Source: Fibrobacterota bacterium (GTDB taxonomy: Bacteria; Fibrobacterota; Chitinivibrionia; Chitinivibrionales; FEN-1185). From it: DNA of 60,733 nt. Under the pieces are notes generated by a model. That model made no database searches. It was not told the DNA's origin and saw only the letters and a program-made list of their open reading frames with translations. This document shows, piece by piece, positions 7,892 to 16,645 of the stretch. Position numbers and translations under genes: made by a program. The stretch's first letter is position 1; the number at the start of each line of letters is the position of its first letter. The stretch lies in the NCBI GenBank assembly GCA_003165595.1, contig PLWQ01000026.1:1-60733 (forward strand), written 5' to 3'.

Positions 7892-9559
7892 TCAGGGCAC
7901 AACAACCATCCTGCGCGCAATCGTTCTTTCCCCGATTCGGGCGACGGAGAGAAGAACCGCTGCACAGCATCCCCGCTTTGCGTCCGGCCGCCAGATCGTT
8001 TCGCCTCGCGGCACGTCAAACGACGCTACGCAACATCCCCTTACATCGAAAAGCGACACGAAGACCGGCTCACTGCTTTCGAACCGGACGCCTTGCGCCG
8101 TCGGCGATGCGGAGAATCGAACCGGGTTTCCGCCGAGGTGAGGCGAAATCCCGGGCGGCACGGCGGTTGACGAAGCGGTAACCAGCAGGGAACCGAGCGT
8201 GAGCCAACCGGCCGAATCCCGGGCCCACGAAGCGTTGCTAAAGCAGAGCGGCTTACCATTGGTCAATGGATTGACCGCGCGCATCAGCGCGGTATAGCGC
8301 CCCCCGGGCAGGCCGTGCGGCGCCCGGGAAAACGCCCATGTGACGTCGGCATTTTTGTCGATCACCAACGTGAGTTTCCATGGCGTCTGCCAGGCGGCCG
8401 CTATACGACGGGCATTGTCGAGCATGGCGATTTGCACCGGCCAGTCGTAGTAGAAAGGCGCGACCCCGCGGTTTTGGATTTTTATTGCGATGCCAAGCGA
8501 ATCTCCGGAAACGGTGTCGGGGATGCTGGCGGACGAAACGAACAAATCGTACCCCAATCGTTGGCTTCCCGCCAGCGCGCGCGTGTGCTCCGTGGAGGCG
8601 TTCCCCGGTTCGAACAGGGCATGGGCGATCATCCAACTGGCGTGCGTGGTGTCGACGGCGGCGTCAAAGCATTGTTGCGTGCCGTTGCCGTCGTCGCTCG
8701 TGACGCATTCGTTGTCGCTTTGCCATGTTGTCAATTGAATCTCCGGGCGAAGCTCGCCGCCGATCGCTTCGGTGCGCCATTTGGATTGGCTGCCTGCCGC
8801 GACGATCACGGGCTCGAAGAACCAATTGGTGGGGCCATAGGTTTCGTAGTTGAAGGAATCGTCGTGATAGCCGATGGACCGGCTTGCCGGGTTGGTTCCC
8901 TTGGGCTCGCGCATAAGAATTTTCGTGATGGAAAAAGCCGAGTCGAAAGCGCTTAAGACTTCGTCCTGCGTGGCAATCGACGGCATCCAGGTGTCGCAGT
9001 TGCAGCTTGAACGATAGGTGTGCCATTCGCCCCAGAACCCGATCAGTCCCACGGTAACAAACGCGATCCGCGGGTCTCCATCGTACCGTTTGCCCAGGGC
9101 CGCGACAAGATTATGCATGGCGCTCCGGAGATTCGGATCGTCGTAATCAGGCGAGAAACTTGTGGTGTTGCCATAGTCGGTATAGCTGTTTTTTGCAACG
9201 CCGGACAGGAATCCGGGCACGCCGTAGGGCAAGGTCGGGTAATCGGCATAAATGCGGAAGACCAATTGATGACCGCGCCCGGCGACGTCGGCCAGCAAAT
9301 TATCCAATGGAGCCCAGGTGAACGCGGCAGGTCCGGATTGTAAATCCTTCCATGCCAGGTACTGCCATTCCATGCTGTAGGGGAATGTCGAATAACTTCC
9401 CTGATACGGCATGAATCCTTTGAGCGGGTTGTCGACAGGCCCGGCCTTGTAGGTTTGCGAAACCCAGCCGGCACATACCTGAGGGGGAATCGTGAGTAAA
9501 AGAAGCAAACCCGGCAGGCAGACCGCCCTGCGGCTGCTCGCGAAGAAATAAGGGTGCAT
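7892..9559 (-). CDS. Secreted DUF4874/DUF4832 protein (glycosidase-like)
   Basis: 555 residues. A signal peptide of about 30 residues is followed by a region beginning NPLKGFMPY, characteristic of DUF4874/DUF4832 proteins, which have a TIM-barrel glycosidase-like core. Conserved acidic and aromatic stretches such as GLIGFWGEWHTY (about 165-176) are visible. A middle beta domain and a C-terminal region of about 75 residues (VFVSLFDVRG) resembling a type IX sorting domain follow. Probable polysaccharide-active protein, substrate unknown. The start is supported by GGAGG upstream of the ATG at 9557-9559. Confidence 0.75.
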   Translation of the reverse strand: MHPYFFASSRRAVCLPGLLLLLTIPPQVCAGWVSQTYKAGPVDNPLKGFMPYQGSYSTFPYSMEWQYLAWKDLQSGPAAFTWAPLDNLLADVAGRGHQLVFRIYADYPTLPYGVPGFLSGVAKNSYTDYGNTTSFSPDYDDPNLRSAMHNLVAALGKRYDGDPRIAFVTVGLIGFWGEWHTYRSSCNCDTWMPSIATQDEVLSAFDSAFSITKILMREPKGTNPASRSIGYHDDSFNYETYGPTNWFFEPVIVAAGSQSKWRTEAIGGELRPEIQLTTWQSDNECVTSDDGNGTQQCFDAAVDTTHASWMIAHALFEPGNASTEHTRALAGSQRLGYDLFVSSASIPDTVSGDSLGIAIKIQNRGVAPFYYDWPVQIAMLDNARRIAAAWQTPWKLTLVIDKNADVTWAFSRAPHGLPGGRYTALMRAVNPLTNGKPLCFSNASWARDSAGWLTLGSLLVTASSTAVPPGISPHLGGNPVRFSASPTAQGVRFESSEPVFVSLFDVRGCCVASFDVPRGETIWRPDAKRGCCAAVLLSVARIGERTIARRMVVVP

Positions 9560-9679
9560 GACCGCCTCCAGACATTTGACACGAACTAACGAGCGTAAGT
9601 CTATTGACGAATGCCGAGAGTGCCGCCGGCGCAGCGTCTATTTTGGCTTGCGGCTGTTGTGTGCCGAGCTGCCAGCATA

Positions 9680-10087
9680 TCAGCTTTTGGTTTTATGGCC
9701 GGATTTTTTCGCTGCAGTTGAGCCGGAACGGCGAAGCCGCAAAATCCTTTTACTTTTATTCGAATGAAAAGGTATTGTTCGGGCGCTCTTACTCTTCTTT
9801 GTGGCTATTGAGTTAAAACCAATTTGTAAACCCAATGAATTAAGAACTCTTAAGATTGTATCAAACCTTGGTTTTGCATTTGGATTTAATGCTTTGTATA
9901 AGCTTTCACGGCCTAATCCGGAATCAGTAGCAATTTGCGACATGCCACGCGCCTTTGCAACATCACTAATTGCCGCAAGCAAAAGCTTGGGATCACCTTC
10001 TTCAATAACTGCGCTCAAATAGGCGGCAATTGATTCCTCATCATTGAGATATTCTGATACTTCTAAACTTGTTACTTTTGTTGTCAT
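9680..10087 (-). CDS. HigA-type antitoxin (addiction module antidote)
   Basis: 135 residues with a helix-turn-helix of the TIGR02684 HigA type (ARGMSQIATDSGLGRESLYKAL). It should bind and neutralise the adjacent RelE/HigB-like toxin and repress the operon. About 35 extra residues at the C-terminus are rich in Lys, Arg and Ser and exceed the usual length of about 100. The toxin gene ends 1 bp upstream, so the pair is co-transcribed toxin first. Confidence 0.85.
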   Translation of the reverse strand: MTTKVTSLEVSEYLNDEESIAAYLSAVIEEGDPKLLLAAISDVAKARGMSQIATDSGLGRESLYKALNPNAKPRFDTILRVLNSLGLQIGFNSIATKKSKSARTIPFHSNKSKRILRLRRSGSTAAKKSGHKTKS

Positions 10088-10088
10088 A

Positions 10089-10385
10089 TTATACTCCCAA
10101 TTCCTTTAGAATTTGTCGAGCCTTTAAAATGTCTTCTTCTTGCGTAGATTTGTCGCCGCCATTTGTGAGAACAATTATTACGTTGTCTCTGCGGTAAAAA
10201 TACAGGCGATAGCCGGGTCCACAAGCAATTCTCATTTCAAACAAGTGCTCGCCAAGAGCTTTATTGTCTCCAAGGTTTCCAAGCTCAGCTCGTTTTAATC
10301 GTGCTAATATTCTACCTTTTCCGCTCGTATCACGCAGCTTGGTGAACCACTTTTCGAAAATGTCGGTTTTCTGAATTATATACAT
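10089..10385 (-). CDS. RelE/HigB-type toxin (addiction module killer protein)
   Basis: 98 residues of the TIGR02683 family: RelE-fold mRNA interferases that cleave mRNA at the ribosome. Family features are FEKWFTKLRD near the N-terminus, the ELRIA-like core (LFEMRIACGPGYRLYF) and LLTNGGDKSTQ-type ending (VLTNGGDKSTQEEDI). I chose the ATG at 10383-10385, since the upstream ATG at 10412 falls inside the palindrome interpreted as the operator. Confidence 0.87.
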   Translation of the reverse strand: MYIIQKTDIFEKWFTKLRDTSGKGRILARLKRAELGNLGDNKALGEHLFEMRIACGPGYRLYFYRRDNVIIVLTNGGDKSTQEEDILKARQILKELGV

Positions 10386-10391
10386 ACCTAT

Positions 10392-10413
10392 AATGTATCT
10401 AATTGGATACATT
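10392..10413. promoter_or_regulatory. Palindromic operator of the HigB/HigA operon
   Basis: A 22-bp palindrome with arms AATGTATC / GATACATT around a near-symmetric AATT centre sits 6 bp upstream of the toxin start. Position and symmetry fit autorepression by the antitoxin's helix-turn-helix. Confidence 0.55.
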
Positions 10414-10586
10414 AAATCAAATGTTTTTTGGATTTATTAGGCGGCCAGGAGGCCCGCGCTTTTTCTATGCAGGCCAATCCTTGATGCTGGCAGTTTTGAA
10501 CGCCGACGTTCCACACAGGGAGGTTCCCGCCCAAGCCAAGCACGGGTGAAGGCGTTTCAGGATGATCCCTGAGTTCAAGAGTCAAG

Positions 10587-11012
10587 TCAGTGTAGCTTGA
10601 CATCCGCATTAGAAATGGCGCGATCTATTTGCGACGCCACATCGTCGAACCGCGGTTTGCGCTTCTCGTGAAACGGCCGCCAAAAGCCGCTCGGCTCTTT
10701 CGGGCCGAAGAACCCCATGTCAAGAAGCCCGTTTTCATTACGGTCCTCGAACGAGCTGACGGCCCAGCGTCCGGGCGCGACGCTAAAGCTAAACGATTTT
10801 TCCGCATCCGGACGCAACCGTAATTGGCGAACCGGGTTCTTTATGAAGCCGGTCGAGTCCCATAACATTACATAAACCGTGCGTGTTCCGGATGAACCAA
10901 TCACCCTCCCTGAGATGGAGACCTTCGCCGTTGAGTCCGCGTTCGAAGCAATGCCGGGAACAACGATCGTCCACGCTACCAAGACAAAGGTAAGTTTCCA
11001 AAGTGAATTCAT
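10587..11012 (-). CDS. Secreted DUF2141 protein
   Basis: 141 residues with a signal peptide (about 1-24) and a DUF2141 domain, recognisable from the EDRNENGLLDMGFFGPKEPSGFW-type segment near residues 97-119. Members are small exported beta-sandwich proteins of unknown role. The start at 11010-11012 follows GGGAGG; the longer frame lacks such a site. It lies 36 bp downstream of the adaptor gene and may be the last gene of the exporter operon. A second DUF2141 gene is at 47531-47932. Confidence 0.8.
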   Translation of the reverse strand: MNSLWKLTFVLVAWTIVVPGIASNADSTAKVSISGRVIGSSGTRTVYVMLWDSTGFIKNPVRQLRLRPDAEKSFSFSVAPGRWAVSSFEDRNENGLLDMGFFGPKEPSGFWRPFHEKRKPRFDDVASQIDRAISNADVKLH

Positions 11013-11048
11013 TTGTGCCTCCCCGAAGAAGCGTTCGAATGGCAAAAG

Positions 11049-12095
11049 CTACTTGCTTCCCTTGATGTAACCGGTTACAAGTTGTCCCGGCACGAGACCG
11101 TTAGGGTCGTCCAGCTCAATTACCGTCTCAAGAATTTTCGTATCGATGCGCTCCGTCGGATCGTCGGTTCGGGCGTTCTTGCGCCCCATCATCCGGCCGA
11201 TCTCCACCACTCTGCCGGTGAACTTCTTCCCGGGGTAGGCATCGGCCACCGCAAACGCCGAATCGCCGGCTGCACTATGGCCGATATCGCGCTCGTCAAC
11301 ATCAATGCGGACCCGCAATGCGCTCATGTCGCCCAGCACTACGAGCGGGTCGCCGCCCGGAGTCACGTATTCACCGGCGCGATATTTCACCTGGAGGACC
11401 TCGCCGTCGATGGGCGCACGTACGGCCAGCCTCTCCAGGTTCGCTTTCGCCTGATCGCGCCGCGCGCGCGCCGCCGCGATGTCTTCATACCGAGAACCGG
11501 CGACCATCGCCCGGCTGCGCGACTCGCTCGCGTCGAACGTGCGGCGATCGCTCTCCGCCTGCTGTCGCGCTTTGTCAAGCTCATCGGCGGTGGCGGCGCC
11601 GCCTTTTGCAGCTTGCTCGGTGCGACGAAGCGCCTCGGCGGAAAGGTCGGCACGGGCGCGCGCCGCTTCCGCATCGCTTATCGACGCCTCGACATCTTCC
11701 TTGCGCTGGCCGTGCATTGCCTTCTCGTAATCGTACAGCGCGGCCTGCAGCGCCGCCCGCTCAGGCGCATCCTCGAGCTGCACAAGAAGCGCTCCGCGCT
11801 TTACTTTGTCGCCTTCATGCACGGCGATGGCGGCGATTCGTCCCGGAACCGCGGAGGCGACCTTGGTCGATGGCTGGCGCGGCTCCACGATGGCATTTCC
11901 GGCAACCAGGCCGGGGCCTGGCGCAACCATGCGTTCATCGGCCGTACCCGCGACAGCACTTGTACGTTCAGCGTTGACGACATCTTTCTTTCGAGGCGCC
12001 GTCGACGATCCGCTTAGGAGGAATCGCGCGATGAAAAGCGCCATCACTGCAAGCACCAATAGACCGATGTAGATTCTCCATGATTTGCGTTTCAT
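11049..12095 (-). CDS. HlyD-family membrane-fusion (adaptor) protein
   Basis: 348 residues: one N-terminal membrane anchor (about 8-27), a lipoyl-like half domain (VPGRIAAIAVHEGDKVKRGALL), a long alpha-helical hairpin rich in Ala, Arg and Glu, the second lipoyl half (RAPIDGEVLQVKYRAGEYV) and a beta-barrel. It bridges the inner-membrane ABC exporter to the TolC-like channel. The true start is the ATG at 12093-12095, with AAGGAG upstream, overlapping the ATPase stop in ATGA. The longer frame upstream overlaps the ATPase gene and is spurious. Confidence 0.9.
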   Translation of the reverse strand: MKRKSWRIYIGLLVLAVMALFIARFLLSGSSTAPRKKDVVNAERTSAVAGTADERMVAPGPGLVAGNAIVEPRQPSTKVASAVPGRIAAIAVHEGDKVKRGALLVQLEDAPERAALQAALYDYEKAMHGQRKEDVEASISDAEAARARADLSAEALRRTEQAAKGGAATADELDKARQQAESDRRTFDASESRSRAMVAGSRYEDIAAARARRDQAKANLERLAVRAPIDGEVLQVKYRAGEYVTPGGDPLVVLGDMSALRVRIDVDERDIGHSAAGDSAFAVADAYPGKKFTGRVVEIGRMMGRKNARTDDPTERIDTKILETVIELDDPNGLVPGQLVTGYIKGSK

Positions 12096-12793
12096 AGCGA
12101 CTCCTTTCTTATTTGTCCGTCTTCCAGTTGCACGATGCGATCTGCAAGGTTGTGGATACGGGGATCGTGGGTGACGACCACCACGGTCGAGCCGTGGATG
12201 GCCGCGAGGTCTTTCAACAACTCGGTGACCTGCAAGCCGGTCTGGCCGTCCAGGTTTGCCGTAGGCTCGTCGGCGAGAAGCAGCGGCGGATGACCGGCGA
12301 GTGCCCGCGCTATGGCGACACGCTGGCGCTGGCCACCCGAAAGATCCCGCGGCAGCGAGTCGGCTTTTTCCCCGATGCCCACCTCTGCGAGCAGTTTTAC
12401 CGCCTCGCTTTGGGCTTGTTTGGGCTCCCACCCGCGCAGCCTGAGAACGAGCGCGATATTTTCGCTGGCGGATAGCGACGCAATCAGGTTGAAACCCTGG
12501 AACACGAAGCCGATCAGGCTAAGCCGCAGCGACGGCAGTTCGTTTTCACGCGTCGTGCTCACATCATGGCCAAAGATAACTACGCGGCCTGCCGTCGGCC
12601 GAAGCACGCAACCGAGTATCGACAGGAGCGTGGTTTTGCCGCTGCCCGACGGACCGGAGATCATGACAAACTCTCCTGCGTCTGCGTAGAAGTCGACCTT
12701 CTTGAGGGCCTCGAAAGCGATTGCGCCCGATCCATACACTTTACTGAGCCCGTTAACGTCAACGACGCGAGGGCTTTCATTTATGTTGTTCAT
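12092..12793 (-). CDS. ABC exporter ATP-binding protein (MacB/DevA/LolD type)
   Basis: 233 residues with all ABC motifs: Walker A GPSGSGKT (47-54), Q-loop in FVFQGFNL, signature LSGGQRQR, Walker B LLLADEPTANLD and switch His in VVVTHD. Sequence type matches ATPases that drive MacB/DevC-like permeases. Start and stop overlap its neighbours by 4 bp on both sides, indicating translational coupling. Confidence 0.93.
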   Translation of the reverse strand: MNNINESPRVVDVNGLSKVYGSGAIAFEALKKVDFYADAGEFVMISGPSGSGKTTLLSILGCVLRPTAGRVVIFGHDVSTTRENELPSLRLSLIGFVFQGFNLIASLSASENIALVLRLRGWEPKQAQSEAVKLLAEVGIGEKADSLPRDLSGGQRQRVAIARALAGHPPLLLADEPTANLDGQTGLQVTELLKDLAAIHGSTVVVVTHDPRIHNLADRIVQLEDGQIRKESL

Positions 12794-13995
12794 CGGAACA
12801 CCATCCCGGGTTCGAGTTTACGGATGCGTGAAAGGGCAAGCAGGGAAGCGAGCCCGCAGAGGAGAACCATCACCGCAGGCGTGCACGCATATGTCAACCA
12901 TGGGAGCGCCAACGCCAGTTTGGGCGAGCGCATGGCCTCGGCGATATTCGAAATCAGGGCAAGTCCTATCAGGGAGCCAATAAGGCCGTAGGCAGCCGAT
13001 TGGACGAGTAGCATAAGTGCCAGATCTTTATTGCCGCATCCGATGGCCTTGAGAGTGCCAAACTCACGGATATTGTCAATAACGGAGGAAAACATTGACA
13101 AAGAGACAATGACCAACCCGACGATAAGCCCAAACATCGCGGATGTAGCGGTTGTGAAGCCAATGCCGGTACTTTCGAGCAAATAGCGTAGTATTCGATT
13201 GCGGAAAGTATGTGTGGTTAATACATCATACGCCGGAACCCGCTTCCGTACGGCGAGTGCCACTGAGTCCGGATTTGCGCCTGCACCCACTCCGACGAGA
13301 ACAAAGCTCGTTTCGTCGGAAGGTGTCCCCAAGAGGACCCGTGCGTAGTCGTATTCGGCAAATGAGTAGGAAGGGGCAAACGGCAATAGACCCCATGTAA
13401 AGCCACCCACGACGGTGCGGTGGCCATTTACTTCACGTACGCTGCCAAGATTAACACCGCCCAGCTTGTCGCGTTCAGAATCCTCGAAGATCATGACATC
13501 CGGATTGCGCAGTACATCAACCGAACCCGCAACGATGTTCCAAGGTCCGCCCCGCCAGTAAGGCGCCTTTGTACCGATAACCGTCACCTGCTCACTTCCT
13601 CCCTTCGGCAGCGAAATCGACGCCCCGCCGTACAAAAGCGGTTCAGCCCATGCAACACCCGGTGTTGTCCGGGCCTCATAGAGAGCCGACATTGGTACCG
13701 GTTTCCCCGGCTGTAAAGTTTCCGTAGAGGTTGGAACGATCCATAAGTCCGCTCGTGCATTGTCAACGAACATGGTGTTCTTTGAGAGAAGACCGAGGAA
13801 CACTCCCAGTTGTTGATTGAACAGAACTACCGCAAAAATGACCCCAAAGAGCGTTCCCGCGAACTTCAGTTTGTCATAGAACATCATCTTCATTCCGACA
13901 TGGAGCATGGTGCGCAACCGTAATATGCGCGTGGGACGATGCGTTGCCAAAGCATCAATTGGGCCTGCAGCGTTGGATAATTGTTGGGTTTTCAT
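12790..13995 (-). CDS. ABC exporter permease (FtsX/DevC type)
   Basis: 401 residues with one N-terminal membrane helix (about 45-70), a large periplasmic domain (about 75-270) and three C-terminal helices, as in the FtsX/MacB superfamily. The periplasmic start (DNARADLWIV) is like DevC permeases of heterocyst exporters. Together with the ATPase, adaptor and outer-membrane gene it forms a complete tripartite export system; the substrate is unknown. It overlaps the TolC and ATPase genes by 4 bp each. Confidence 0.87.
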   Translation of the reverse strand: MKTQQLSNAAGPIDALATHRPTRILRLRTMLHVGMKMMFYDKLKFAGTLFGVIFAVVLFNQQLGVFLGLLSKNTMFVDNARADLWIVPTSTETLQPGKPVPMSALYEARTTPGVAWAEPLLYGGASISLPKGGSEQVTVIGTKAPYWRGGPWNIVAGSVDVLRNPDVMIFEDSERDKLGGVNLGSVREVNGHRTVVGGFTWGLLPFAPSYSFAEYDYARVLLGTPSDETSFVLVGVGAGANPDSVALAVRKRVPAYDVLTTHTFRNRILRYLLESTGIGFTTATSAMFGLIVGLVIVSLSMFSSVIDNIREFGTLKAIGCGNKDLALMLLVQSAAYGLIGSLIGLALISNIAEAMRSPKLALALPWLTYACTPAVMVLLCGLASLLALSRIRKLEPGMVFR

Positions 13996-15347
13996 TTTGC
14001 CTCCAGGGAATGACCGGCGCTCAACCGGAGGGAAGCTCGTGCCGACGCGAGATCCGCCTCTGCCTGGATATCGGTGACCTCGGCCGAAAACGCGTCCCGT
14101 TCCGCCTGCACGACGTCAAGGAGCGTTGCCTTGCCGGAGGCGTATTTTTCGCGGGCAACGGAAAGTGCCAACCGTGAAGCGTCGAGGGAGCTGCGCGCCG
14201 CACGGCTCTTTTCGATCTGTGTTGAGACGTGGTGCCAGTCGTCGAAGAGCGTCTGCGCCGCCGTCTCGCGAGCCCGGTCATAGCGAACAGATGATGCTTC
14301 GGCTATTGACCGTTGCGCGCGCGACGCCTGAAAGCTGGATACGTCGAGAAGCTTCCAGGAAGCAAGAACCTCAATTGCATAGGAGGGGGATTGGCCGAAT
14401 CCGGTTGCGTCCGTCGCGCGCTCGGTGGCCTGAGTGGAAACAGTCGGATACAACGCCGATTGTGAAGCGGCTGCGGTGAGTTTGGCAGCGCGCTTGTCGT
14501 ACGACGCAGCTCTCACCGATGGTAACGAATCGACCACCGAGATCCATTGCGCGAGGGGCTGCTCGTTGCGGAGATCGTCCATAGGCAATGCGGTCGAATC
14601 GTCGAGCGCATCACCTTCCGGAACAAGCCCGGAAAGGGTTTCGAGTGAGCGCCGTAATGTTGTCGTGGCATAGTCTGCGTCTTCAATTGCCTGTCGGTCT
14701 CGCTCCACCTCTGCGAGCGCCCGTTTCAGATCAAGCTCCTCGGCCAGGCCGGCGTTGACACGTGTTTCGATAAAACGGGAATTGTCCTGTGCGGCTGTGA
14801 GCGTACGCCGGGCTGCGCGCCCAACCGCGCCAGCACCGATGATTTGGTAGTAGTTCTGCGCGACCATCTTTTGAACTTCGAGCATGGTAGCAGCCGCGCG
14901 CGCTTTCTGTGCCTCGCGGTTGGCTCCTGCGGCGCCGATGTTGTTCCATGCGGCGACGTCGATAAGGGTGAGGGCTGCTGTAAAGGAAGCATCCCGCTGA
15001 TCGACCGGAGTGATGATGACATTCCGGGTTGGGAGGGCGCCGCCGGCTGCCGGCGCCCCTGTAGGAATAATTGCCTCGCCAAGATATTGGTTACGAATAT
15101 AGTCGGCCTGGGCGGTCACCGACGGCAAGAGGCGTGCCCATGCCTGGCTGGCTTCGTGCTCCCGCTGTACAGCCGTAGCACGGGCCTCGCGATTGTCGAA
15201 GTTGTGCTGCGTCGCATGGTGGAGGAAATCAGCGAGCGACTGGAGCGCATACGCAGGGAATGGAAGAATGAAGAATAGACCCAGAAAATAAATAATTGAC
15301 TGATCAGTCATTAATGAGCAGAACAGACCTTTTTTTTTGCTTATCAT
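13992..15347 (-). CDS. TolC-like outer-membrane efflux protein
   Basis: 451 residues: signal peptide, then two repeated helical segments of the outer-membrane efflux family (EREHEASQAWARLLPSV near the start, REKYASGKATLLDVVQAERD near the end). It should form the trimeric outer-membrane channel of the exporter. I chose the ATG at 15345-15347 because GGGAG lies 7 nt upstream; ATGs at 15353 and 15311 are alternatives. A near-perfect palindrome inside codons about 12-19 could be a regulator site. Confidence 0.88.
   Translation of the reverse strand: MISKKKGLFCSLMTDQSIIYFLGLFFILPFPAYALQSLADFLHHATQHNFDNREARATAVQREHEASQAWARLLPSVTAQADYIRNQYLGEAIIPTGAPAAGGALPTRNVIITPVDQRDASFTAALTLIDVAAWNNIGAAGANREAQKARAAATMLEVQKMVAQNYYQIIGAGAVGRAARRTLTAAQDNSRFIETRVNAGLAEELDLKRALAEVERDRQAIEDADYATTTLRRSLETLSGLVPEGDALDDSTALPMDDLRNEQPLAQWISVVDSLPSVRAASYDKRAAKLTAAASQSALYPTVSTQATERATDATGFGQSPSYAIEVLASWKLLDVSSFQASRAQRSIAEASSVRYDRARETAAQTLFDDWHHVSTQIEKSRAARSSLDASRLALSVAREKYASGKATLLDVVQAERDAFSAEVTDIQAEADLASARASLRLSAGHSLEAK
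15293..15314. promoter_or_regulatory. Candidate TetR operator inside the tolC coding start
   Basis: The perfect 14-bp palindrome TGACTGATCAGTCA (15297-15310) is extended on both sides by TAAT/TTAA. Such symmetric sites are typical for TetR-family repressors, and a TetR gene lies just upstream. It is within the first 20 codons of the tolC-like gene, where bound protein could block elongation. Confidence 0.5.
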
Positions 15348-15353
15348 AGTCAT

Positions 15354-15576
15354 ACTCCCTTTAAGGTGTTCTACTGTTTCTAACTTGCAATTATTGTACC
15401 ATTCTCCTGTTCCGCTTTTTTACTTGTCATGAGGAATATTCCTTTTGAGAAGGGATTTGCTGTTTCAGGGAAGCAATTCTCACATGCGGCAAAAAGACGG
15501 GGAGCGATCCGGGGAATAGTGCTCACTCAATCGATAGGGGACCGAGCGAAAACCTCTTCTTGATCCGTTGATCTTG
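15354..15576 (-). promoter_or_regulatory. Leader and probable promoter region of the exporter operon
   Basis: The 223-bp gap between tetR and tolC. It contains a perfect palindrome AGGAATATTCCT (15432-15443) and, on the minus strand, a TACAAT box at 15393-15398. No convincing -35 box was found at standard spacing. GGGAG just before the tolC start is the ribosome-binding site. Confidence 0.35.
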
Positions 15577-16185
15577 TCATGGTCGCAGGCCTTTCCAGAG
15601 AGTGTCGACGAGTCGACGCGCAAACTCGCTTCGCGACGGCGAACTACCTTTATCCCTCAAGGTAGCACCAGCCACTTGTTCGAATGCAAAAGACCAAAGC
15701 GCTCCTCCAAAAGTTTGCGCGACCGTATATGGGTCAACGAGCCTGATCCGCTTCAAAGCGGCTTCCGCTTGCAGGTATTCCACGAGTATTCTTTGGCCTC
15801 TAACGCCCCTCTCCCGGTAATAATCGGCCATGTTTTCTCTTCGATCCGGCCCTGGATTGGCCCACGCCATCATCAGGTTTGGAATAGCGACGAAGAAACT
15901 ATCCAGCAACATTTCTCCAATTTCGATAAGGGTTTTTTGAACAGACCCCTTTCCAACGCGGTCTTGAAGATCGGGTTCTCGATCCTGGTTAATAGCACCA
16001 TTCCCCATGTTCATTGCAGCGGCGAAAAGCGCCTCTTTGCTGCCGAAACGTTGAAAGAGAATTCCTGACGAAACGCCTGCTCGCCGGGCGATAGCTGCCG
16101 AGGTGGCACGAATTCCATGCTCAAGGAACTCAGCTTGAGCGGCTTTAAGAATTTGATCGTTGGTGATCGTAGCTGTCCGCGCCAT
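15577..16185 (-). CDS. TetR/AcrR-family transcriptional regulator
   Basis: 202 residues with an N-terminal TetR helix-turn-helix (residues about 8-55, including ARRAGVSSGILFQRFGSKEALF) and a ligand-binding helical C-terminus. It is the gene immediately upstream of, and co-directional with, the exporter operon, which suggests it controls it. The ATG at 16183-16185 has GAGGAG upstream; the earlier ATG at 16203 lacks one. Confidence 0.88.
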   Translation of the reverse strand: MARTATITNDQILKAAQAEFLEHGIRATSAAIARRAGVSSGILFQRFGSKEALFAAAMNMGNGAINQDREPDLQDRVGKGSVQKTLIEIGEMLLDSFFVAIPNLMMAWANPGPDRRENMADYYRERGVRGQRILVEYLQAEAALKRIRLVDPYTVAQTFGGALWSFAFEQVAGATLRDKGSSPSRSEFARRLVDTLWKGLRP

Positions 16186-16310
16186 AATTGACTCCTCAAT
16201 CATTAATACGAACCAAAATATCTTATTTGCGTCTATGGGGACCTCTAAATATTACCTTAGGGCGCCTCTATCTATTCGGAAGTCCCCTTATGTTTAAAGG
16301 CAGCGCCCAG

Positions 16311-16547
16311 TCAACGATGGACTCGCATCTCGCCAATAAGCACAATGTCGGCAATATGTTGGGCGATTTCCGCCCAAAGTCCTTGTGGAATGTTGTGCCC
16401 CATGCCCTTTATGAGTATGCGTTTGGGCTGCGCTCCTACTCCCATGATGAGCAGCACGGGCGGCGAGTCGGGATTGCCGATTCTTTCATATGCGATATCG
16501 ATTTTCGCCGGGCCAACGTTTGTTGCGATCTTTTCATTCGTCGCCAT
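16311..16547 (-). pseudogene. Alpha/beta-hydrolase remnant with in-frame internal deletion
   Basis: 78 codons that read like the two ends of a typical alpha/beta hydrolase of roughly 280 residues. The N-terminal strand (ERIGNPDSPPVLLIMGVGAQ) is followed at once by the C-terminal histidine segment (IKGMGHNIPQGLWAEIAQHI). The nucleophile elbow and acid residue are missing. The frame is intact and AGGAG precedes the ATG, so a short product could still be made, but not an active hydrolase. Confidence 0.7.
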
Positions 16548-16645
16548 GGGTTGCTCCTGTCACTTTGTCTTGCGCGCGCTTCCTGGTCTCGGGGCCAAAG
16601 CATTGCAGCGCGCTGTTCCGTGTGTCGTGCCGCGGCGGGTCCGTA

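Noticed and set aside
11013-12017. 334-codon plus-strand frame opposite the HlyD adaptor
   Set aside because: Shadow of a GC-rich gene; the minus strand has the family motifs and ribosome site.
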